From an uncultured Bacteroidales bacterium (GTDB lineage: Bacteria > Bacteroidota > Bacteroidia > Bacteroidales > UBA932), in assembly GCA_900317845.1 (NCBI GenBank), contig ONII01000004.1, positions 1-64,000 of the forward strand: a stretch of 64,000 nucleotides of DNA. The letters are read 5' to 3'. Shown one piece after another: positions 15,844-23,249 of this stretch (position 1 is the stretch's first letter; every line of letters begins with the position of its first letter). The position numbers and the translations under genes are program-made. The notes beneath the pieces were generated by a model. The model was not told the DNA's origin and searched no databases. It saw only the letters and a list, made by a program, of their open reading frames with translations.

Positions 15844-16905
15844 ATGAACGAGAAAGAAATACTGCTGTGGCTGCAGGAGGTGCAGCATCCGGCCAAAGAG
15901 GACCAGAATGTGGTGGCTCTGGGGCTGGTGGAAAAGATAAACATTGCCGATAACGCCGTCCACGTGACACTGGGCTTCCCCAAGCGGCCGGACCCGCTCA
16001 AAAACTACCTGGTGGGTGCGGTGCAGGCGTGTCTGTACCGGCACCTGCCCGGCGGAACGGAAATTCAGGTAGATACCATTGTCAAGGAACCGGCCAAAGC
16101 GGCCCCAAAGGGAATTGAGTTCAACCTGGAGCAGCTGCGGGAAGTGAGCCACATCATTGGCATCGCCTCCGGAAAAGGCGGCGTGGGCAAAAGCACCGTC
16201 ACGGTAAACCTGGCCGTTGCCCTGGCCCGTCTGGGCTATAAGGTTGGTGTGGCCGATGCCGATGTCTACGGCCCCTCCATCCCCACCATGACCGGGACGG
16301 AAGACGTGACCATTGAGATGGAAGGCGAGGACGAGAACACCAACCTGTTCATCCCCGTGGAGAAGTACGGCGTAAAGTGGCTCTCCGTGGGCCACGTGTC
16401 ACAGGCCGGACAGGCGCTCATCTGGCGCGGCCCCATGGCCTCCACTGCTCTCAAGCAGATTATCCTGCAAACCGCCTGGGGGCCGCTGGATTTCCTGCTC
16501 ATCGACATGCCTCCGGGAACCGGCGACATTCACATTTCCCTCATTGGCGATGTTCCCATGACCGCCGCCGTGATTGTAACCACTCCGCAGGCGGTGGCGC
16601 TGTCGGACGTGCTCCGCGGCGTGAACATGTTCCGCAATCCGCAGGTGAACAAGCCCATCCTGGGCCTGGTGGAAAACATGTCCTGGTTCACCCCGGCCGC
16701 CCATCCGGAAGAGAAATACTACCTCTTTGGCAAAGACGGCGGCAGCCAGATGGCCCACAACCTGGACATCCCCTTCCTAGGCCAGATTCCCCTGGTGCAG
16801 GATATCCGTGAGGGGGCCGATACCGGCGAGCCCGTGGCCCTGCTCAACCGTCCGGACTCCCAGGCCTTCCTGGACCTGGCCGGCCGGGTAGCCGCCAGCG
16901 TGTAG
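15844..16905 (+). CDS. mrp: Mrp/NBP35-family iron-sulfur cluster carrier ATPase
   Basis: A 353-aa protein that binds and delivers Fe-S clusters with ATP. An N-terminal MIP18/DUF59-like domain covers about residues 1-85. A ParA-type P-loop domain follows with the deviant Walker A GKGGVGKST, ADADVYGPSIPT, LLIDMPPGTGD, and GLVENMSWF. The CPxC cysteine pair found after VENM in many Mrp proteins is absent here (FTPAAHPEEKYY), as I recall for Bacteroidota Mrp, so cluster coordination may differ. I start at MNEKEI (15844), downstream of the promoter; the longer frame begins inside the -33 region. Confidence 0.92.
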   Translation: MNEKEILLWLQEVQHPAKEDQNVVALGLVEKINIADNAVHVTLGFPKRPDPLKNYLVGAVQACLYRHLPGGTEIQVDTIVKEPAKAAPKGIEFNLEQLREVSHIIGIASGKGGVGKSTVTVNLAVALARLGYKVGVADADVYGPSIPTMTGTEDVTIEMEGEDENTNLFIPVEKYGVKWLSVGHVSQAGQALIWRGPMASTALKQIILQTAWGPLDFLLIDMPPGTGDIHISLIGDVPMTAAVIVTTPQAVALSDVLRGVNMFRNPQVNKPILGLVENMSWFTPAAHPEEKYYLFGKDGGSQMAHNLDIPFLGQIPLVQDIREGADTGEPVALLNRPDSQAFLDLAGRVAASV

Positions 16906-16910
16906 CCCCT

Positions 16911-16935
16911 TATAATCAGACGATTAGCAATCACG
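16911..16935. repeat. Palindromic MITE-like repeat, copy E (solo right end)
   Basis: TTATAATCAGACGATTAGCA followed by ATCACG is the outer right arm of the repeat without its inner palindrome. It lies between the convergent mrp and yfhO genes and supplies the yfhO stop codon. Confidence 0.6.
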
Positions 16936-19483
16936 CCTCTTTGGGAAAGCCGGTGGCCCGAGCGCCCTTGCGGAGGGCAAGGGGCAGGACGATGGCCAGC
17001 ATGAGGAGCAGCAAGAGGGTGAGGGAAGCCACGCGGGAGACGGTGGCGCCTATGCGATAGCTGTCCGGGAGGAAGGTCATCACCACCTCGTGGGAGCCGG
17101 CCGGGAGGAGGGCGGCGCGGAGGGTCCAGTTGGCCCGGAGGAGCTCCAGGGGTTCACCGTCCACGGTGGCGTGCCAGCCGTTGGGGTAGTAAATCTCGCT
17201 GAACACAGCCAGGCGGTCGGTGGGGGTGGAGTACTGGTAGTGGAGTTCGTTAGGGGCGTAGGAGGTGAGGCGGATGGAAGGAGATACACTCGCTTCGCTC
17301 GGTATGACAGGGTCCACCGGGGTGGTGACCACGGCCTGGGAGCGGAGGTCCACCGCGCCCAGGAGGGCGATTTCCTCGTCCGGAGTAGAGGCCAGGGCCA
17401 CGGAGTCCACAAACCAGGCAGCGCCCAGGGCGGCTTCGTTCACCAGCGGCGGATAGTTGCCGTCCAGCACCACGTAGCGGGTGTTCAGGGCGTTGAGCAC
17501 CGGCGTACCCGTGGCCATCCACGCCTCCACGGCCTCCAGGGAATCGGCGGCATTCAGCTGCCCGTACAATCCATTGATTTCCCGCGTAAGATAGTGCTCT
17601 ATCAAATCCTGGTACCGCTGCAACTTAGCCGGCGAATAACCGCCCACGCTCTTGTGATGGTACGACGGCACGGAGGAGTTGAACACGTTCACCGTGAGGT
17701 CCAGCACACGGTACTGCGGGTCTTTATCGGCCTTGATAATTTGGTCTACCGGTCGCTCCGCAAAGGGCTTGCCAAAGTCCTTGGTGGTGGTGAAATGGTC
17801 TGCGTTAAGGTACCGCTTGCCCACGATGAACAGGTTGGCGGCGCTAAGCACGCAGATGCACAGGGCCGCCGCCCACTTGCGCCCGAAGCCGGCCACCTCC
17901 CGGGCATGTTCCGTCTGTCCTTTGGGGAAATAGGCCCATAAAAGCAACAGGGCCGATGCCACGATGAGCCCCAGCGCCATGAGGGAATCGGCACGGAAAA
18001 GGGCGATGCGGTCCTGCACCAGGGCCTCCACCAGCACATCCTGCATGCCGCTGTCCGACGGGCCCTCGAACGTGCCGAAGAGACTGGGCGTAAGCACGCA
18101 CAGCAGCGCAAAGCCGCCGGTGATGCCCAGCGCCCACCAGAAGGCCTTGAGGAAGCGCGCGCGGTCATAGGCGCCCCGCACAATCCGGTCCAGCGTCACA
18201 AAGCCCAGCACCGGCAGCGTGACTTGCAGCACCACCAGCGCCATGGACACCGTCCGGAACTTGTTATACAGCGGCAACACCTTGAAACAGAAGGCAGTAA
18301 AGGCCATAAAATGACTGCCTACCGCCATGAGTACGGCCAGCAGCGTGGCCACCAGCAGCCACCATTTTTCGCGGCCGCGGTACAGGCCCAGGCCCAGCAC
18401 AAACAGGAAAACGGATATGGCGCCCATGTACATAGGGCCGGCAGTAAACGGCTGCGGCCCCCAGTACAGCGGCAACTGTTTGGCGGTCTCCTTGAGGTTC
18501 TTCTGCCCCGCCCGGCGCAGGAGCTTGATGGTCTGGGATTTTTCCGGATTCACCGCCCCGGCCGATGCCCCTCCGTTAAAGTCCGGAATCATGAGGTTGG
18601 GCAGTTCCTCCCAGCCGTAGCTCCACGCGGTGGCATAGTCCAGGTCCAGGCCGCTGGCATTGGCCCCTTCTTTGGAAAGTTCCGACCCGCCGCGCATGGT
18701 CTGCGGCGTGTATTTGGCCAGCGGCAACAGTTTATTCACGTTGGTGGCGATACCCGCGCCTCCCAGCACCAGCAGCAGGGCTGATGCCAGCCAGAACCGC
18801 TTCCAGGCCTTGGTGCGGATGGTGTGCACCAGCTCCACCACGGCGTACAGCAGCACCATGATGGCCAGGTAGTAGGTGATTTGCTGGTGGTTGGCCTTGA
18901 TTTGCAGGGAAAGCGCAAGGCCGAAAAGGGTGGCGCCGAGAAGTGTTTTCCAGAAAGATTCTTCGCTTCGCTCAGAATGACAAGAGCGATAGGTATAAAC
19001 CAGCGCGGCGAGGACCCAGGGCATGAAGGCGATAGCCTGCATCTTGGTGTTGTGACCCACCTGGATAATCTGGAAGTTGTAGCTGCAGAAGGCCACGGCA
19101 ATGGCCCCGCCCAGGGCGATGGTCCAATTCACCCCCAGCGAGAGGAACAGCAGAAACGCCCCCAGCAGTGCAATGAACAGGTACGTGGCCGGCCGTTTTC
19201 CCACCAGGAGCAGCTTGTACAGCCACTCGGTGTAGTCCCCTTTGTTTTGTGTCGATATCGCCGTGGTGGGCATGCCCCCGAACATGGAATCCGTCCAGTA
19301 CGTGGGATTGTCCGGGTGCGCGGCGTTCCACTCACTCATCTCGTGCGACATGCCCACAAAGCCGGAGATGTCGCTCTGGTTCACAATTTTACCGTCCAGC
19401 ACCTGCGGCACAAATCCGTAGCTCAGCGCCAGGAACAGGGCCACCACGCCCAAGGCAATCAGTATGTTTTTCCAATGTCTCAT
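16931..19483 (-). CDS. YfhO-family polytopic membrane protein
   Basis: An 850-aa membrane protein with a dozen or so hydrophobic helices (for example ILIALGVVALFLALSYGFV, YLFIALLGAFLLFLSLG) and a C-terminal periplasmic region. That region contains VGGYSPAKLQRYQ and the family motif YYPNGWHATVDGEP. Members of this family (PF09586) are GT-C-like and are linked to glycosylation of cell-wall polymers in other bacteria; the acceptor here is unknown. I start at MRHWKN (19483). Two short dispersed repeats are translated inside the gene (18957-18983 as HSERSEES, and 17281-17310), apparently tolerated insertions. It lies downstream of a glycosyltransferase. Confidence 0.85.
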   Translation of the reverse strand: MRHWKNILIALGVVALFLALSYGFVPQVLDGKIVNQSDISGFVGMSHEMSEWNAAHPDNPTYWTDSMFGGMPTTAISTQNKGDYTEWLYKLLLVGKRPATYLFIALLGAFLLFLSLGVNWTIALGGAIAVAFCSYNFQIIQVGHNTKMQAIAFMPWVLAALVYTYRSCHSERSEESFWKTLLGATLFGLALSLQIKANHQQITYYLAIMVLLYAVVELVHTIRTKAWKRFWLASALLLVLGGAGIATNVNKLLPLAKYTPQTMRGGSELSKEGANASGLDLDYATAWSYGWEELPNLMIPDFNGGASAGAVNPEKSQTIKLLRRAGQKNLKETAKQLPLYWGPQPFTAGPMYMGAISVFLFVLGLGLYRGREKWWLLVATLLAVLMAVGSHFMAFTAFCFKVLPLYNKFRTVSMALVVLQVTLPVLGFVTLDRIVRGAYDRARFLKAFWWALGITGGFALLCVLTPSLFGTFEGPSDSGMQDVLVEALVQDRIALFRADSLMALGLIVASALLLLWAYFPKGQTEHAREVAGFGRKWAAALCICVLSAANLFIVGKRYLNADHFTTTKDFGKPFAERPVDQIIKADKDPQYRVLDLTVNVFNSSVPSYHHKSVGGYSPAKLQRYQDLIEHYLTREINGLYGQLNAADSLEAVEAWMATGTPVLNALNTRYVVLDGNYPPLVNEAALGAAWFVDSVALASTPDEEIALLGAVDLRSQAVVTTPVDPVIPSEASVSPSIRLTSYAPNELHYQYSTPTDRLAVFSEIYYPNGWHATVDGEPLELLRANWTLRAALLPAGSHEVVMTFLPDSYRIGATVSRVASLTLLLLLMLAIVLPLALRKGARATGFPKEA
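17281..17310. repeat. ~30-bp dispersed repeat inside yfhO, copy 1
   Basis: GAGATACACTCGCTTCGCTC then GGTATGACAG. It is a member of the GGAGAT(A/T)C..TCG..CGG(A/T)ATGACA family seen at four other places, translated in the periplasmic region of YfhO. Confidence 0.75.
18957..18983. repeat. ~27-bp dispersed repeat inside yfhO, copy 2
   Basis: GATTCTTCGCTTCGCTCAGA then ATGACAA. It is read in yfhO as the peptide CHSERSEESF between two membrane segments. The frame stays open through it. Confidence 0.8.
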
Positions 19484-19502
19484 ATATCTGTCAAGCGCTA
19501 TT

Positions 19503-19574
19503 ATCGTCCCCAAAGATGGGACGATGACAGCATTTTGGGGTTATTTTGCGGTCTGCGTCCCACTTTTTGGGACG
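19503..19574. repeat. Duplicated hairpin module between yfhO and the glycosyltransferase
   Basis: Two hairpins, ATCGTCCC-CAAAGAT-GGGACGAT (19503-19525) and CGTCCCA-CTTTT-TGGGACG (19556-19574). Each is followed by a related GGGACGAT(G/A)ACAGCA(T/C)TT tail, 51 bp apart. The second lies inside the last codons of the glycosyltransferase and encodes its VIVPKSGTQ tail. Confidence 0.6.
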
Positions 19575-20860
19575 ATAACAGCACTTTCTAACAATTCCGC
19601 CAGGGCATGGGCCGTAGCGCGGCGGGAATATGGGCCGATGTTGCCCGCAGTTGCCGGAATGCCCCCCTGGCAATGGGTGCGCCAGGCGGCCTCCAGGAAG
19701 GCACGGAGGCCTTCTTCATCGTCCCAGCCTATGGTGCAACCCGCCTCTGCAGCGGCCAGCACGTGGGCCATGGCGCCGTCTACCTGCCCTATCCCCAACA
19801 CCGGCCGGCGGGCCGCCAGGTACTCGAACAGCTTGCCGGGCAGGATGGGCCTGTACTGAGGGTCGTTCCGCAAAGGCAATAACAGCACGGAAGCACTCCG
19901 CTGCTCCTTCACGGCATCGGCATGCTTGCAATAGCCCAGGGAAATGACGTTGTCGATGAGCCCCGCCGCCCGAATGGCCGTGAGGATTTCCCGGTCCACC
20001 TTGCCCGCCAGGCGCAGGCGCAGCGCAGCCCCGAAACGCGGATCCGCGGCGGCCATTTTCCCCAGCACCTTCCAAAGGGTCAGCGGATTGCCATCGGCCG
20101 CGAACAAACCGGTATGGGTGAGGTTGAAATACCCGTCCTGCGGAGGTACGGGGCCGGTGAAGTCTTCTTCGTCAAAGCCGTTGGTGATGCACGCAACGGG
20201 CGTTTTTGTCAGGGCCTGGAAGTCCTCCTGCATGAGCGGTGTACAGGCCAAAACGGTATTACAGCTGTCCAGCACCCGCCGCTCCATGTTCCGCAGCCGT
20301 TTCCAGCTGAGGCCGGTCATGGGCAGGTGCTTGAGGTAATACATCTTGCTCCACGGGTCCCGGAAGTCCGGAATCCAGGGAATGCCCAGGTCTTTGTGCA
20401 GGCGCTCCCCAATCAAATGCACCGAATGCGGCGGCCCGGTGGTGACCATCACATCCACCGGATGTTCCTTTAAATAGGCCTTGAGGCGCTTTACGGAAGG
20501 GCGTACCCAACCCACGCGCGGGTCCGGCACAAAAAGGTTGGCCCGGATCCACAGCGACAGGCGCTGCTTGAAGGTTTTGGGGCCGGACGATATTTCCGTC
20601 ACCTCCGTGCTTTTGGCCCCGGTGAGCTTGCGGTAGGCGGTATAGGGCTCCCAGATGGAGCCGCGGAGCACCTCCACCTGCGGCGGAACCTCTTTCTCAA
20701 AAGAAGGGTCCAGGGACGGGTAATCGGCATTTTCCGGCGCCCACACAACGGGCTCCCAGCCCTCCGCGCACAGGTATTTGACAAACTTTACCCAGCGCTG
20801 CACCCCCGACCCTCCGGACGGCGGCCAATAGTACGCTATGACGAGTACCCGGCCTGCCAT
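19541..20860 (-). CDS. GT4-like glycosyltransferase
   Basis: A 439-aa GT-B glycosyltransferase. The N-terminal donor/acceptor half starts with MAGRVLVIAYYWPPSGGSGVQR, with the glycine-rich loop typical of GT4. The C-terminal half has LPGKLFEYLAARRPVLGIG, the usual sugar-nucleotide-binding region. It would transfer a sugar onto a cell-envelope glycan or lipid at the inner face of the membrane; the specificity is not visible. The start lies 4 nt from the S8 protease stop, and yfhO follows, so the three form an apparent operon. The last ~14 residues derive from a local repeat and are probably dispensable. Confidence 0.87.
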   Translation of the reverse strand: MAGRVLVIAYYWPPSGGSGVQRWVKFVKYLCAEGWEPVVWAPENADYPSLDPSFEKEVPPQVEVLRGSIWEPYTAYRKLTGAKSTEVTEISSGPKTFKQRLSLWIRANLFVPDPRVGWVRPSVKRLKAYLKEHPVDVMVTTGPPHSVHLIGERLHKDLGIPWIPDFRDPWSKMYYLKHLPMTGLSWKRLRNMERRVLDSCNTVLACTPLMQEDFQALTKTPVACITNGFDEEDFTGPVPPQDGYFNLTHTGLFAADGNPLTLWKVLGKMAAADPRFGAALRLRLAGKVDREILTAIRAAGLIDNVISLGYCKHADAVKEQRSASVLLLPLRNDPQYRPILPGKLFEYLAARRPVLGIGQVDGAMAHVLAAAEAGCTIGWDDEEGLRAFLEAAWRTHCQGGIPATAGNIGPYSRRATAHALAELLESAVIVPKSGTQTAK

Positions 20861-20863
20861 TCG

Positions 20864-23155
20864 CTACATTTTGGCAAAAGACAGCACATCGGACGCACCT
20901 CCGGCCTGGACTTGGACGGTATATACGCCGGGGGCATATTTACTAAGGTCGATCAGTACCGGCCGGAACGCGCTCATTTGCGCCTCCCCCTGCCACAGCT
21001 GCGCTCCGGTAGCGGAGAACAGGGCCAGGCTGGCCTTGACGGGCGTGGCGGAAGCATAAGCGACATAGACCTGGTTACCGGCCACGGCAGGATACAGGAA
21101 TAAGGCTTTTCCCTCCAGGGAAATGGCCAGCGGAAGGGAAACAACTTTGCTATCCAGGCCATCCGAGGCCTCCACATCCACCGTGGCAAGACCGGCTTGC
21201 AGACCTTCCAGCGTGAGTACACCCTCTTCCGACACCGTTACCTGGGCCAGATCCGGCTGCCGCACGCGGGCAGAATAGCTGAGCGGCTCACCGTCCGGGT
21301 CCTTGAACCAGGTGCTTACATCCAGCGTCTGGGTGGTTCCGCACGGAACAATAAAACCACCGGACGGGCAGTCTTCCGTGACCACGGGTGCGCGGTTGGC
21401 CAGAACGGTAATATTAGCCGACAGCGTGGCCTTTACGTGATCTTCGTTCACGGCCGTAAGGGTGAGGGTATAGTTGCCGGGCTTGAGTTCCTGCGCGTTC
21501 ACGGTAATCTGGTTTTCCTCCAGCACGATACCCGGGAGTTCCGGCTTGAGCGAGAAGAAAACACGCTCTCCGGCAGGGTCTTCGCATGAGAAGGAAAGAA
21601 CGGCGGTCTCATCCTTCCCCAGCTCTGTGGGCAAGGTGCCCTCCCAGGTCAGCACGGGCGGCAGAATGGGTTTGCTCAGGTCCACGGTGAACGCGCCGTA
21701 TGCATCCAGCTTTTTGCCAATGTAGCGGGAGCTGTCAAAGAAATTGGCCCGGGCACCGCGAAGGATGCGTGCGCGGCACTCCTCCGCCGTGAAACCGGGG
21801 CCGCCGAAGTAGGACACCAGCAGGGCCGCCACACCGGAAACGTGCGGGCAGGCCATGGACGTGCCCTGCCAGTCCGAGCCGCCATAGCTGTTGCCCAGCA
21901 GGGTGCTGTATATACCCTGTTTACCGTCTCCGCCGGGAGCGGCAATGTCCAGCCAGTCCCCGTAGTTGGAGTAAGAAGCCTTGTTGCCCGTGGCGCCAAA
22001 CGCACCCACCGCAATGAGGGGCTCGTAGGAGACCAGCGGGTCATAGTCGAAGTTGTCGTTGCCGGAAGCGAAGATGGCCACGCCGCCCTTCATGGGGGAA
22101 TCCGGCAGCTGGTTGCCGTCGTTGTCGCAGCCGGCATACTTGATAAAATAGTCCAGCACCGCCTTGTATTCCGGCAGGTCGTCAATGGTATAGGAACGAT
22201 ACAGGGCAATCTCATCGTCCGTGGTAAAGCCGTCGTGATCCAGGTCCGGGGAGAAGCCCCAGCTGCACTGCAGAATGACGGCGCCATGGTCTGCGCCGTG
22301 CTTGATGGCCCGGTAAATGTCCGGTTGGGCTCCGTACAGGTCGAAAATCTGGCAGGACAGGATGCGGACGCCCGGGATGCCTTTTTGCGCATCGCCGCCG
22401 GCGATACCCGCTACGCCCAGGCCGTTGTTGCTGGTGGCGGCAATGACGCCGGCCACATGCGTTCCGTGGCCCTGGGTGGGCACCACGGTGGGCGTATCGT
22501 TGTTGAAGTTGTAGCTGCCCGTTCCGTCCGGATAGCCGGGAATCACATTGCCGGCAAGGTCCTCGTGGTTCATGTTCACGCCCTCGTCCACCACGGAAAC
22601 AATCACTTTGTCGCTGCCCACGGTAAACTGCTCCCAGACGGGCTGTACGTTAATGTCCACGTCTTTGTAGCGGGTATTGTAGAAATGCCACTGGCTGGAA
22701 AAATAAGGGTCGTTGAAGGCGCGGGAGCGCACCGGGAGCTGCGGGGTAACCGACACAATGCCGGGCACTTCTGCGAGCGAGCCGGCGGCCTTGGTCACGG
22801 GAACCTCGTCATTGAACTCCACATAGTAGAAGCGGTGAAGGCCGGCCTTGCGGGTACGGGGCTCCCACTCCCCGGCATCCGGGAACACGCGGCGGAGCGA
22901 CTTGATGCCCAGGTCTTCCAGCAGGCCGTCCAGGGCCGACACCTTGGTGGGCTGCCCCTGGGCCAACGCCTCCTCCACCATGCGCGTGGTGGCATCGTCA
23001 AACTGCACCGACACCCGTCCGGGAATGTAAAAAAGGTCCGGATTGGCCTTTGCGGGAGGGGTTTCCGGTGCCGCAACAGGTTCTTCCGCCCGGCAGGCGG
23101 CAAGCGCGACGGCCAGGGCGAACAGGGGTATCAGATGACAGGTGAGGCTTTTCAT
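20864..23155 (-). CDS. S8 subtilisin-like protease with lipobox and T9SS-like C-terminal domain
   Basis: 763 aa. The signal peptide has a lipobox (LAVALAAC, Cys21). A propeptide-like region comes next (about 40-150). The S8 domain (about 180-500) has Asp in VSVVDEGVNMNHEDL, His in GHGTHVAGVIA, the oxyanion Asn in FASGNDN and Ser in GTSMACPHVSG. Two Ig/cadherin-like modules follow (about 510-680). The final ~75 residues (LFLYPAVAGNQVYV..LALFSATGAQLW..LSKYAPGVYTVQV) look like a type A T9SS sorting domain. A lipobox plus a T9SS-like tail is an odd pair, because they imply different surface-anchoring routes. It leads an operon with the glycosyltransferase and yfhO. Confidence 0.85.
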   Translation of the reverse strand: MKSLTCHLIPLFALAVALAACRAEEPVAAPETPPAKANPDLFYIPGRVSVQFDDATTRMVEEALAQGQPTKVSALDGLLEDLGIKSLRRVFPDAGEWEPRTRKAGLHRFYYVEFNDEVPVTKAAGSLAEVPGIVSVTPQLPVRSRAFNDPYFSSQWHFYNTRYKDVDINVQPVWEQFTVGSDKVIVSVVDEGVNMNHEDLAGNVIPGYPDGTGSYNFNNDTPTVVPTQGHGTHVAGVIAATSNNGLGVAGIAGGDAQKGIPGVRILSCQIFDLYGAQPDIYRAIKHGADHGAVILQCSWGFSPDLDHDGFTTDDEIALYRSYTIDDLPEYKAVLDYFIKYAGCDNDGNQLPDSPMKGGVAIFASGNDNFDYDPLVSYEPLIAVGAFGATGNKASYSNYGDWLDIAAPGGDGKQGIYSTLLGNSYGGSDWQGTSMACPHVSGVAALLVSYFGGPGFTAEECRARILRGARANFFDSSRYIGKKLDAYGAFTVDLSKPILPPVLTWEGTLPTELGKDETAVLSFSCEDPAGERVFFSLKPELPGIVLEENQITVNAQELKPGNYTLTLTAVNEDHVKATLSANITVLANRAPVVTEDCPSGGFIVPCGTTQTLDVSTWFKDPDGEPLSYSARVRQPDLAQVTVSEEGVLTLEGLQAGLATVDVEASDGLDSKVVSLPLAISLEGKALFLYPAVAGNQVYVAYASATPVKASLALFSATGAQLWQGEAQMSAFRPVLIDLSKYAPGVYTVQVQAGGASDVLSFAKM

Positions 23156-23178
23156 ACGTTCTGTGTTTTTATTGTTAG

Positions 23179-23226
23179 CAAAGATAGTCCTATTTTTTTG
23201 AAAATGTAGATAAAATCTTATCTTTG
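23179..23226. promoter_or_regulatory. Divergent promoters of the S8 protease and the BACON lipoprotein genes
   Basis: Minus strand: TATCTTTG at 23179-23186, 23 nt before the protease ATG. Plus strand: TTTG (23197-23200), an 18-bp spacer, then TATCTTTG (23219-23226), 23 nt before the 23250 ATG. The region between is AT-rich. Confidence 0.65.
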
Positions 23227-23249
23227 CATTTACATAAATGGCCTAAACG

